From CAYRTD01 sp964528675 (GTDB lineage: Bacteria > Bacteroidota > Bacteroidia > Bacteroidales > GCA-2748055): a DNA stretch of 13,333 nt. The notes beneath the pieces were generated by a model that was not told the origin of the DNA, did not search any database, and saw only the letters and a program-made list of their open reading frames with translations. Both the position numbers and the translations under genes were made by a program. Positions within the stretch are counted from its first letter, which is position 1. Every line of letters starts with the position of its first letter. This document shows positions 5,759 to 12,994 of the stretch, in pieces. The stretch covers positions 1-13,333 of the forward strand of contig CAZGTU010000115.1 of NCBI GenBank assembly GCA_964528675.1, written 5' to 3'.

Positions 5759-7012
5759 GTGAAGACTAAGATATATTCATTTGCCCTTTTAGTTGTTTTA
5801 ATTTTCGTGGTATTGTTCTGGATTTTTTCCGGGACCCGGGGTTCAGTTGAAGAAGAAATACTTGAAACAGAAGAAATTGAAATTGCTCCGCCGGTTATTC
5901 ATTATGAATATGACAGTATTATGGTGGACAGTTTTATTTCAGAATCGGGTTATATAAGAAGAAATCAACCGCTTTCTTCCCTGCTGGGAGATTATGGCAT
6001 TTCGGCAAAGAGAGTTTACGAACTAACACAAAGGAGTGAGGGTATTTTTGATCTTAGAAAAATCCGTTATGGTCAGCCATATAAACTTTTCTTCAGTCCG
6101 GATAGCCTTTATGAGTTGAAATATTTTGTTTACGAGCATAGCCCCCAGGATTATCTTGCGGTCAATTTTTCAGACAGCATCAGTCTATGGAAGGGGAAAA
6201 AACCGATTGACACCATCAGATCATTTTTCAACGGAAGTATCGAAACTTCACTCTGGAATCTGATGAAAGAGAAAGATGCAAATCCAATGCTTGCGGTGGA
6301 ACTATCCGAGATATATGCCTGGTCCATTGATTTTTTCGGATTGCAAAAAGGAGACAGCATCAGGGTCATTTATGATGAATATTTTGTAGATAGTGTTTCT
6401 GTGGGGATTGGAGAGATAAAGGGAGGGTATTTTCGTCATATGGATTCAGATTTTTGGGCCATACCTTTTGTTCAGGATAGCATCATGGATTATTATGATG
6501 AAGAAGGGGAGAGTCTTCGAAAAGCATTTTTAAAAGCTCCTTTGCGGTTTTCGAGGATAAGTTCAAGATTTTCTCATTCACGACTTCACCCTGTATTAAA
6601 GATACGAAGGCCTCATCACGGTGTTGATTATGCCGCTCCAACGGGTACTCCGATAGTGGCAATTGGTGATGGGGTGGTTATTAAAAAGTCATACTCAAGG
6701 GGAGCAGGGAATATGATCAAGATTAAGCATAATAGTGTTTACACTACTGCTTACCTTCATTTAAGCCGGTATGGCAAGGGTATTCAAAACGGCTCTTATG
6801 TAAAGCAGGGAGATGTTATCGGATATGTCGGAAGCACGGGATTATCCACAGGACCGCACCTGGATTTCCGGTTCTATAAGAATGGTTCTGCTATAGATCC
6901 TCTCAAAGTAGAGGCACCACCGGTGGATCCGGTTCGTGAAGATCACCTGGAACGGTACACGCAGGTAAGAGACAGTATAATGAATCTCGTAACCGAGGGT
7001 AGGATAGATTAG
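5759..7012 (+). CDS. Membrane-anchored M23 family peptidase, MepM/Csd3-like
   Basis: This is a 417-residue predicted cell-wall endopeptidase. Residues 6-24 form a single N-terminal membrane anchor. About 60-230 resembles the OapA/Csd3-type regulatory region of MepM-like proteins (GDYGISAKRVYELTQ, then SEIYAWSIDFFGLQKGDSI). The LytM domain is at about 265-385. Zinc and catalytic positions are H286 and D290 in HHGVD, H334 in YLHL and H367 in GPHLDF. The second His of the usual HxH is Asp (D369). The GTG start is chosen because the next in-frame ATG, near codon 55, would remove the membrane anchor. It lies 11 nt after leuS and converges on purN with an 11-nt gap and no visible terminator. Likely role: cutting peptidoglycan cross-links during growth. 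Altered metal binding or loss of activity cannot be excluded. Confidence 0.9.
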   Translation: MKTKIYSFALLVVLIFVVLFWIFSGTRGSVEEEILETEEIEIAPPVIHYEYDSIMVDSFISESGYIRRNQPLSSLLGDYGISAKRVYELTQRSEGIFDLRKIRYGQPYKLFFSPDSLYELKYFVYEHSPQDYLAVNFSDSISLWKGKKPIDTIRSFFNGSIETSLWNLMKEKDANPMLAVELSEIYAWSIDFFGLQKGDSIRVIYDEYFVDSVSVGIGEIKGGYFRHMDSDFWAIPFVQDSIMDYYDEEGESLRKAFLKAPLRFSRISSRFSHSRLHPVLKIRRPHHGVDYAAPTGTPIVAIGDGVVIKKSYSRGAGNMIKIKHNSVYTTAYLHLSRYGKGIQNGSYVKQGDVIGYVGSTGLSTGPHLDFRFYKNGSAIDPLKVEAPPVDPVREDHLERYTQVRDSIMNLVTEGRID

Positions 7013-7023
7013 TAAAGTGCTGA

Positions 7024-7605
7024 TTATTTTTTATCCAGATTTTTTAATAGCTTATCAATAACCTCCGGAAAATGCCTGTACTCAAGCTTGTGGACTTTGG
7101 CAGCAAGACTTTCGGGGGTTTCATGAGGATCTACACTACACCGTGCCTGAAATATAATGTTTCCTTCGTCATATTTTTCATTTACATAATGAATGGAAAT
7201 ACCAGACTCTTTTTCACCATTTTCAATAACAGCCCGGTGAACATTCATGCCGTACATTCCTTTTCCCCCATATTTAGGAAGAAGAGCAGGATGGAGGTTA
7301 ATTATACGATTCGGAAATTTTTCAATGAGCTCCTTAGGAATCAACCAGAGAAAACCGGCAAGAACAATGAGATCTGCACCGGTGTCTTCAATCTTTGTTA
7401 TAAATCCCTGATTTTTAAACTCTTCTTTGGTGAATGTTTCAGATTTAACTCCCAGGTTTTTAGCTCTTGTATGTACAAAAGCATCTTTTCGATTGGACAG
7501 GATCAGGGGTATTTTTACATCTTCTCTTTTATCAAAAAATCGAATGATATTTTCCGCATTACTCCCTGATCCTGATGCGAAGATTATTAATGATTTGAAA
7601 TTCAT
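7024..7605 (-). CDS. purN: Phosphoribosylglycinamide formyltransferase (GART)
   Basis: A 193-residue cytoplasmic enzyme of de novo purine synthesis. It transfers a formyl group from 10-formyl-tetrahydrofolate to glycinamide ribonucleotide. The phosphate-binding start is ASGSGSN at 10-16. The catalytic set is visible as N103 and H105 in INLHPALLP, with the conserved Asp at D146 in KYDEGNI. The length is close to the usual PurN size of about 190-210 residues. It starts at ATG, diverges from acpP across 183 bp, and ends tail to tail with the M23 peptidase. A 14-nt palindrome, TTTCATAAATGAAA (7645-7658), sits about 40 bp upstream of the start as a possible regulatory site. I found no convincing TAnnTTTG promoter for this strand. 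Confidence 0.96.
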   Translation of the reverse strand: MNFKSLIIFASGSGSNAENIIRFFDKREDVKIPLILSNRKDAFVHTRAKNLGVKSETFTKEEFKNQGFITKIEDTGADLIVLAGFLWLIPKELIEKFPNRIINLHPALLPKYGGKGMYGMNVHRAVIENGEKESGISIHYVNEKYDEGNIIFQARCSVDPHETPESLAAKVHKLEYRHFPEVIDKLLKNLDKK

Positions 7606-7712
7606 GTAGATAGGTTAAGTGTATTGAGATATTTTTTTCGAACGTTTCATAAATGAAAATTAAATTATCTACAAAAAAAAGCAATTTTTAGGTGAAAATA
7701 TACATTTTTTTG

Positions 7713-7744
7713 TTTGTTTTTAAGGGATTATTCCATTTCTTTGC
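7713..7744 (+). promoter_or_regulatory. Promoter of the acpP-fabF-rnc operon
   Basis: TTTG at 7713-7716 is followed after 19 nt by TTTCTTTGC at 7736-7744, one mismatch from the Bacteroidota TAnnTTTG element. The expected start is around 7750, giving an AT-rich leader of about 40 nt before the acpP ATG with no Shine-Dalgarno sequence. Confidence 0.55.
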
Positions 7745-7788
7745 ACAGTCAAAAAGTTAACTTATTTTATTAATTAAAAATTACAACT

Positions 7789-8025
7789 ATGTCTGATATT
7801 GCATCAAGAGTTAAAGCAATAATCGTTGATAAATTAGGTGTTGATGAAAATGAAGTTACTCCAGAAGCCAGCTTTACAAATGACCTTGGAGCAGACTCAC
7901 TAGACACTGTTGAGCTGATCATGGAATTTGAAAAGGAATTCAACATTGGTATTCCTGATGATCAAGCTGAAAATATCAGTACAGTAGGCGAGGCAATCAA
8001 GTATATTGAAGATAACGCTAAGTAA
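7789..8025 (+). CDS. acpP: Acyl carrier protein
   Basis: A 78-residue acidic protein that carries growing acyl chains in type II fatty-acid synthesis. The phosphopantetheine attachment site is S37 in GADSLDTVELIMEFE, and the four-helix ACP length and charge pattern are normal. ATG at 7789 is preceded by an A/T-rich leader. It is the first gene of a tight unit with fabF (24-nt gap) and rnc, a layout common in Bacteroidota. The carrier becomes active after a phosphopantetheinyl transferase, not seen in this window, modifies Ser37. Confidence 0.98.
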   Translation: MSDIASRVKAIIVDKLGVDENEVTPEASFTNDLGADSLDTVELIMEFEKEFNIGIPDDQAENISTVGEAIKYIEDNAK

Positions 8026-8049
8026 TTTTGAATTAAACTTTTTGGTACG

Positions 8050-9303
8050 ATGGAACTGAAGCGGGTTGTTGTTACAGGTTTGGGAGCTATTACACCCCTG
8101 GGAAACAATGTTAATGAATATTGGGAGAACCTAATAAATGGTGTTAGTGGTGCCAATATGATCACCCGGTTTGATACCGAAAAGTTTAAAACAAAATTTG
8201 CCTGCGAGGTAAAGAATTTTGATCCCAAAGAATACTTTGATAGAAAAGAAATCCGCAAGCTTGATCCATACGCACAGTTTGCTATGGTTGCTGCCGATCA
8301 GGCTATAAAAGACTCTGGAATCATTGAAGATAAAACTGACCTTGATGAGGTTGGTGTAATCTGGGCATCAGGTATTGGCGGGATAGAGACATTTATGAAT
8401 GAGATGAAGGGCTATTCTGCAGGAGATGGTACTCCGAGGTTTAGCCCTTTCTTTATACCCAAAATGATATCTGATATTGCCGCGGGACACATTTCGATGA
8501 AGTATAGCTTACGGGGACCAAACTTTGCCACGGTTTCTGCATGCGCGTCTTCAACAAACGCATTGATTGATGCCTTTAATCTTATTCGATTGGGTAAAGC
8601 CACTGCTATAGTTACCGGTGGTTCGGAAGCAGCTATTAATGAGCCTGGAATGGGTGGATTTAATAGTATGCAGGCCATTTCAACAAACAATGAGAATTAT
8701 AAAACCGCTTCCAGGCCTTTTGATAAAAATCGTGATGGTTTTGTCATGGGTGAAGGAGGAGGTGCAATAATCCTCGAAGATTATGATTCTGCAAAAAAAC
8801 GTGGCGCCAAAATCTATGCTGAGATAATAGGAGGAGGACTTTCAGCAGATGCGCATCATCTGACCGCTCCTCATCCCGGAGGATTGGGGGCCCGACTGGT
8901 TATGACTCGCGCCATAAAAGATGCAGGAATCGCTGCTGAAGAGGTAGATTATATCAATGTACACGGTACCGCCACACCTCTCGGGGATGTATCCGAAACC
9001 ATTGCCATTAAAGATGTCTTTGGAGATCATGCTTATAAGTTGAATATCAGCTCTACCAAATCAATGACCGGGCATCTGCTTGGAGCAGCCGGTGCAGTTG
9101 AGGCTATTGCAGCTATAATGTCAACCATATATGATGTTATTCCTCCAACCATAAATCTGGATAATCCTGATCCCGAAATTGATCCGGATTTGAATCTTAC
9201 TCCACATAAAGCCCAGGAAAGAATCGTGAATGTTGCTTTAAGTAATACCTTTGGATTTGGCGGGCATAATACATCTGTGATATTTAAAAAATTAAGTAAT
9301 TAA
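8050..9303 (+). CDS. fabF: 3-oxoacyl-[acyl-carrier-protein] synthase II
   Basis: A 417-residue condensing enzyme that elongates acyl-ACP with malonyl-ACP in the cytoplasm. The Cys-His-His triad is visible: C165 in TVSACASSTN, H305 in NVHGTATPLGD and H342 in TKSMTGHLLGAAGA, with the conserved K337. The glycine-rich end NTFGFGGHN is at 399-407. The length matches KAS II (about 410-415 residues), and the triad marks it as elongating rather than initiating FabH type. It lies 24 nt after acpP, its direct substrate carrier, and 3 nt before rnc. No defects are seen. Confidence 0.97.
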   Translation: MELKRVVVTGLGAITPLGNNVNEYWENLINGVSGANMITRFDTEKFKTKFACEVKNFDPKEYFDRKEIRKLDPYAQFAMVAADQAIKDSGIIEDKTDLDEVGVIWASGIGGIETFMNEMKGYSAGDGTPRFSPFFIPKMISDIAAGHISMKYSLRGPNFATVSACASSTNALIDAFNLIRLGKATAIVTGGSEAAINEPGMGGFNSMQAISTNNENYKTASRPFDKNRDGFVMGEGGGAIILEDYDSAKKRGAKIYAEIIGGGLSADAHHLTAPHPGGLGARLVMTRAIKDAGIAAEEVDYINVHGTATPLGDVSETIAIKDVFGDHAYKLNISSTKSMTGHLLGAAGAVEAIAAIMSTIYDVIPPTINLDNPDPEIDPDLNLTPHKAQERIVNVALSNTFGFGGHNTSVIFKKLSN

Positions 9304-9306
9304 CCG

Positions 9307-10035
9307 GTGTTTTATAAAATCGGGCGATTTGTATTCATTCCCTTTAGTCGTAACCGAAAGTTAGTTCGAAAATTAAGTCCTATCCTTGGCTTTTTGCCAA
9401 CCCGTATTAAACTCTACGAGATGGCGTTTATACACAAATCTGCCTCTGTTGTAATGCAAAATGGAGATGTGATTAATAATGAGCGCCTCGAGTATCTGGG
9501 AGATGCAATTCTTGATGCGGTTGTGGCAGATTATCTTTTTAAGAAATTTCCGGATAAAAATGAGGGATTTCTCACAAAGATGCGTTCCAAAATGGTAAAA
9601 CGAAAACATCTTAACCTGCTGGCGTACCGCATAGGACTTAATCAGCTTGTTATAAGCCATACCAATCCTGTTAATTTATCCAAACATTTGTATGGCAATG
9701 CATTTGAGGCCCTGATCGGAGCTGTTTATCTGGATAAGGGTTTTAAAAAGACATGTCATTTTGTGGAACGAATTATTGATAAATTTGTCGATATTGAAAA
9801 GCTGAAACTTTCAGAATCTGATTACAAAAGCAAATTAATTGAATGGGCTCAGAAAAATAAACTTGAAGTTATTTTCGACTCTCGTGAGGAACTTACAGGT
9901 GTAAATAAAATACCTCAATTTGTGAGTTATATAAAGATGCTAAATGAAGAACTGGGTAGAGGGGTGGGAAATTCCAAAAAAGATGCAGAACAAAAAGCCG
10001 CAAAAAGCGCCCTGGAGAACATTTTGCAAAAATAA
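9307..10035 (+). CDS. rnc: Ribonuclease III
   Basis: A 242-residue double-strand-specific endoribonuclease that processes rRNA precursors and structured mRNAs. The RNase III domain is about 15-160, with signature NERLEYLGD at 58-66 (catalytic-type E59, E62 and D66) and a second acidic site at GNAFEALIGAVYLD (130-143, E134). A C-terminal dsRNA-binding domain covers about 172-238, ending GNSKKDAEQKAAKSAL. The GTG start, 3 nt after the fabF stop, is favoured because the next ATG (9421) would remove N-terminal sequence that the Bacteroidota proteins normally have. The residue aligned with the catalytic Asp114 of the E. coli enzyme is N131. It is the last gene of the operon; a terminator follows directly. 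Confidence 0.95.
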   Translation: MFYKIGRFVFIPFSRNRKLVRKLSPILGFLPTRIKLYEMAFIHKSASVVMQNGDVINNERLEYLGDAILDAVVADYLFKKFPDKNEGFLTKMRSKMVKRKHLNLLAYRIGLNQLVISHTNPVNLSKHLYGNAFEALIGAVYLDKGFKKTCHFVERIIDKFVDIEKLKLSESDYKSKLIEWAQKNKLEVIFDSREELTGVNKIPQFVSYIKMLNEELGRGVGNSKKDAEQKAAKSALENILQK

Positions 10036-10066
10036 AAAACCAGTGAATGTTTCTCACCGGTTTTTT
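10034..10066. terminator. Bidirectional intrinsic terminator between rnc and asnB
   Basis: An A6 run, the stem CC-A-GTGA / TCAC-C-GG (one A/C mismatch) and a T6 run form a hairpin with U tracts on both strands. It lies directly after rnc on the + strand and about 28 nt after asnB on the minus strand, serving both convergent genes. Confidence 0.85.
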
Positions 10067-10094
10067 CGCTTTCATCTATCATTATGATCATTCT

Positions 10095-11681
10095 TTATTC
10101 TCCACTCTTACCATAATTAGGTAGAACCCTGGCACTCGGGTCATTCACATTACAGTTTTGCCATTCCTTATTGGGCATCCAGAAGGATTTGATCACATCT
10201 GCACGACCTGGAAAATGTTGCTCAAAGATATGTCTGTACATAAGAGACTCTTTTGAAATAGGAGGTGAATGGCGGAAATTCACCTGGGCGATCATAAGAT
10301 CTTCATCGGTATACATTTCCTCCGCCCATGCCTTTAGATAATCTGTAACACTGTGACCCACCGCGTCAGAAAAGGCAGCTTTTTCACGATACAGAATTTC
10401 ATGCGGAAGATAATCGCCTTCAAATGCTTTTCGCAGTAGATATTTGCCGATACCGGTAAAGTTCATTTTTAATTCAGGCTTGATCTTCATTACATAATCT
10501 ACAAAATCAAGATCTCCAAAAGGAACTCTTGCTTCCAGTCCGTTCGAGCTGATGGAACGATCGGCCCGCAGGACATCATACATATAGATCTCTCTTATTC
10601 TTTTTTCCGCCTCTTTTTGGAAAGCTGAAGGACTAGGAGCAAAATCCGTATACTTATAACCGAAAATCTCATCTGAAATCTCACCCGTCATCAGGACTTT
10701 AATATCCGTGTTTTCTGATATGTATTTCGAAACCAGGTACATACCCATGGAAGCGCGAATAGTGGTTATATCCCATGTCTCAATATTGTAAATCAAGATA
10801 CTAAGGGTGTCGAAAATATCCTGGCGACTGAAAAGAACCTCCGTATGGTCGGCTCGGAGATATTCAGCTACTATCCTTGCATAGCGGGTATCAATGGGAT
10901 CTTCATCAATTCCTACCGCAAAAGTCCTGATGGGCTTGTCAAGCATGCGTGCCGCTATTGCGCAAACAAGGCTGGAGTCAAGTCCCCCACTGCAAAGAAA
11001 TCCAACAGGTACATCTGCGGTCAGCCGTTTTTCCACTCCCCTGGTAAGATAATGGTTGATGTTCTTTAGAACGTCTTCAAGTTCATCATCAGAAAATTTA
11101 TCCACCCTGGAAACATCCCGATATGGAAGAATTTTCCCGTTTTCATAATAATGTCCGGGAGGGAAGGCCTTTACGGTTTTGCAAACCTTATCCAAAGCTT
11201 TCATTTCACTTGCAAACATAATGTCTCCCTGATTTGTATAACCGTAAAACATAGGTCGTATACCAATGGGGTCGCGGGCAGCGTAATACTTATCCTTTTC
11301 AGAATCATAAATTACACAAACAAACTCTGCATCCAGTTCCTGCGCTGTTTGCTTAATCCCTTTTTCAAGAAACATGGGAATAATAACCTCACAATCGCTG
11401 GAAGAGGAAAATGAAATGCTGTCTTTATACTGATCCTTCAGTTCAGGATAATTATATACTTCTCCGTTACATACCAGGTGGATATTCTTATGTACCATTG
11501 GCTGATTACCATTGTCCGAAACATCCATTATCTTTAGCCGATGAAAGGCCATCCAGCCGCTCGCATCGAAATCATTGATAATGGTGTTATCCGGACCTCT
11601 GTATTTCAGTTTTTGAAACTCTGCAGGAATATCGACCCTGACTTTCTTATCACTACCTGTATAAACCGAAAAACCACACAT
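10095..11681 (-). CDS. asnB: Asparagine synthetase B, glutamine-hydrolysing
   Basis: A 528-residue enzyme that makes asparagine from aspartate, ATP and glutamine. The N-terminal class II amidotransferase domain begins at C2 (MCGFSVYTG), the nucleophile exposed once Met is removed. It continues with RGPD at 28-31, CNGEVYNY at 71-78 and D96 in SSSSDCE. The C-terminal synthetase domain has the PP-loop SGGLDSS at 231-237 and GEISDEIFG at 333-341, followed by the E. coli AsnB-like stretch SSNGLEARVPFGD. In the second motif Ile stands where Gly is usual (GEGSDE). E. coli AsnB is 554 residues; this one is slightly shorter, mostly at the C-terminus. It is monocistronic, convergent with rnc, and preceded by 248 bp of very A/T-rich DNA. 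Confidence 0.95.
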   Translation of the reverse strand: MCGFSVYTGSDKKVRVDIPAEFQKLKYRGPDNTIINDFDASGWMAFHRLKIMDVSDNGNQPMVHKNIHLVCNGEVYNYPELKDQYKDSISFSSSSDCEVIIPMFLEKGIKQTAQELDAEFVCVIYDSEKDKYYAARDPIGIRPMFYGYTNQGDIMFASEMKALDKVCKTVKAFPPGHYYENGKILPYRDVSRVDKFSDDELEDVLKNINHYLTRGVEKRLTADVPVGFLCSGGLDSSLVCAIAARMLDKPIRTFAVGIDEDPIDTRYARIVAEYLRADHTEVLFSRQDIFDTLSILIYNIETWDITTIRASMGMYLVSKYISENTDIKVLMTGEISDEIFGYKYTDFAPSPSAFQKEAEKRIREIYMYDVLRADRSISSNGLEARVPFGDLDFVDYVMKIKPELKMNFTGIGKYLLRKAFEGDYLPHEILYREKAAFSDAVGHSVTDYLKAWAEEMYTDEDLMIAQVNFRHSPPISKESLMYRHIFEQHFPGRADVIKSFWMPNKEWQNCNVNDPSARVLPNYGKSGE

Positions 11682-11929
11682 AACTATTGAATTTTAATGA
11701 ATATTACCTGACAAATAATAAATTATAAGTTTTACGGTGTAAAAATATGCAAATAGAAACCAAAAACCATAAAAAAATAACAAAAAAATACTAAAAAGTT
11801 AAAAATAGTAACAAATAGAAAGAAAAAGATAATAATTGGTTACAAATTGTTATTTAATAGCGTTCAAAACATGTTTATGCTTAAAATTTATCTCTGACAT
11901 GGATGGGTAGTTTGGTCATGACTGGAGTT
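11682..11929. other. A/T-rich spacer between asnB and the VanZ-like gene
   Basis: This 248-bp stretch is dominated by A-runs (about 11757-11832) and contains no open frame of note on either strand. It must hold the asnB promoter and the end of the VanZ-like transcript, but I found no full TAnnTTTG element and no hairpin with a T tract. Related words GTAACAAAT and GTTACAAATTGTTA occur near 11808 and 11839, without a clear palindrome. Confidence 0.5.
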
Positions 11930-12331
11930 TCAGGAAGAAGAATCATTGTTTACCAGCTTACTGTATAAAAATCTTCCCAAAAAAATACCGCCTACAAATC
12001 CTGACACATTTAACCCAAGGTCTATTGGGTTGAAGCTTCGTCCGGGAATGTAGTATTGTTGTATTTCAGTTAGAATGGCAAATAATAACCCCAGCAGGAT
12101 AAGGTAATAATTATCTTTAAAGATTTTTTTTAAACCGGCACCCTCTGCGAAAAAATACAAAATTGGTATGATGGCATAGAGTAAAAAATGCTGAAGATAA
12201 TCAAATCTGAATCCTGATTCATTTTGCTCTTTTACAGAATCAGAAAAAGTCATGGATGTCAGGATGTAAATTGCTGTTAACCACAGATAAAACGCAACTG
12301 TCCAGATTTTTTTATTACGAATGAGTCTCAT
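11930..12331 (-). CDS. VanZ-like family membrane protein
   Basis: A 133-residue protein with about four membrane segments (roughly 9-28, 45-63, 75-90 and 105-123). The VanZ-like pattern is present: FDYLQHFLLY (43-52), then TEIQQYYIPGRSFNPIDLGLNVSG across 88-111 in two blocks, with the conserved D44, H48, E89, Q91, R98, D104 and N108. VanZ itself gives low-level teicoplanin resistance by an unresolved mechanism. Most bacterial homologues are housekeeping or uncharacterised membrane proteins, so resistance should not be assumed. It starts at ATG (complement of 12329-12331) and is divergent from the DoxX-like gene. The minus strand has a near-match TATTTTTTG about 50 nt upstream as a possible -7 element. 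Confidence 0.85.
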   Translation of the reverse strand: MRLIRNKKIWTVAFYLWLTAIYILTSMTFSDSVKEQNESGFRFDYLQHFLLYAIIPILYFFAEGAGLKKIFKDNYYLILLGLLFAILTEIQQYYIPGRSFNPIDLGLNVSGFVGGIFLGRFLYSKLVNNDSSS

Positions 12332-12396
12332 GAATGCAAAAATGCATAAAAATAGGAGAACTCGTACTTATTTATCTTCAAAAAATACATTGATTA

Positions 12397-12426
12397 GGGA
12401 AATGGGATTGGGGATTGGTGTTTGGG
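12397..12426 (+). repeat. G-run cluster, possible G-quadruplex
   Basis: Four runs of at least three Gs (12397-12399, 12404-12406, 12410-12413 and 12424-12426) are separated by 4, 3 and 10 nt, with GGGATTG repeated in direct tandem. The cluster lies between the divergent VanZ-like and DoxX-like genes in otherwise AT-rich DNA. Confidence 0.35.
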
Positions 12427-12484
12427 TGTGAAACTTTTTTAAATGGGAATTGTTTTCACAATAACAATTTTTAATGAAATTACT

Positions 12485-12973
12485 ATGAATTTGCGGGGTT
12501 CACGTTTTCACCGGGTAGATAGAAGATTAACCCAATGGATGGCGGATGTGGGAATTTTACTGTTAAGGATCAGCATTGGAATTATTTTTACCTGGTTTGG
12601 AGTCTTGAAGTTTTTTCCCGGTATAAGTCCTGCTGAAGATCTTGCATCCAGAACCATTGAGGCTTTGAGCTTTGGGATGATTGATTCCCGAACTGCCCTC
12701 ATCATACTTGCGCTGTGGGAAACAATCATAGGCTTAGGTCTTATTACGAGATTGTTTCTGAGAGAAATTTTATTCCTATTGTTTGCACAAATGCTGGGGA
12801 CTATAACTCCTGTATTTATTTTTCCCGATGAGGTTTTTCATATTGTTCCTCTTGTGCCGACTCTTGAGGGGCAGTATATTTTTAAAAACCTGGTTCTCAT
12901 AAGTGCAGGAATTGTGATTGGTGCAACTGTCAGAGGTGGAGAACTGGTTTCAGAACCGGTCAATGAAAATTGA
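12485..12973 (+). CDS. DoxX-like family membrane protein
   Basis: A 162-residue membrane protein from ATG 12485. The frame is open back to another ATG at 12443 (176 residues), but the extra 14 residues look like untranslated leader, so the shorter form is preferred. About four membrane segments are visible. The first (about 20-37) carries LLRISIGIIFTWFGVLKFFPG, written here across residues 20-40, a DoxX/YkgB-like pattern of Arg-Ile-Ser, then Trp-Phe-Gly-x-Leu-Lys-Phe. Later features are ALWETIIGLGLI and the conserved-looking APTL/VPTLEGQYIFKNLVLI region near the C-terminus. DoxX-like proteins are small membrane proteins, some tied to quinone or thiol redox, with no general assigned function. 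The downstream SRPBCC gene begins 21 nt later and is probably co-transcribed. Confidence 0.75.
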   Translation: MNLRGSRFHRVDRRLTQWMADVGILLLRISIGIIFTWFGVLKFFPGISPAEDLASRTIEALSFGMIDSRTALIILALWETIIGLGLITRLFLREILFLLFAQMLGTITPVFIFPDEVFHIVPLVPTLEGQYIFKNLVLISAGIVIGATVRGGELVSEPVNEN

Positions 12974-12994
12974 TAACAGAGATTTTTGAAAATC

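Noticed and set aside
7072..7569. 165-codon + strand open frame inside purN
   Set aside because: It is antisense to purN, whose motifs are intact; the peptide has no family features.
7645..7658. TTTCAT-AA-ATGAAA palindrome upstream of purN as a purine operator
   Set aside because: It is short and AT-rich in an AT-rich spacer, and I know of no Bacteroidota purine regulator with this site. It is noted in the purN entry only.
11930..12331. VanZ-like gene as a glycopeptide resistance determinant
   Set aside because: There are no other van genes, and VanZ-like proteins are widespread without resistance.
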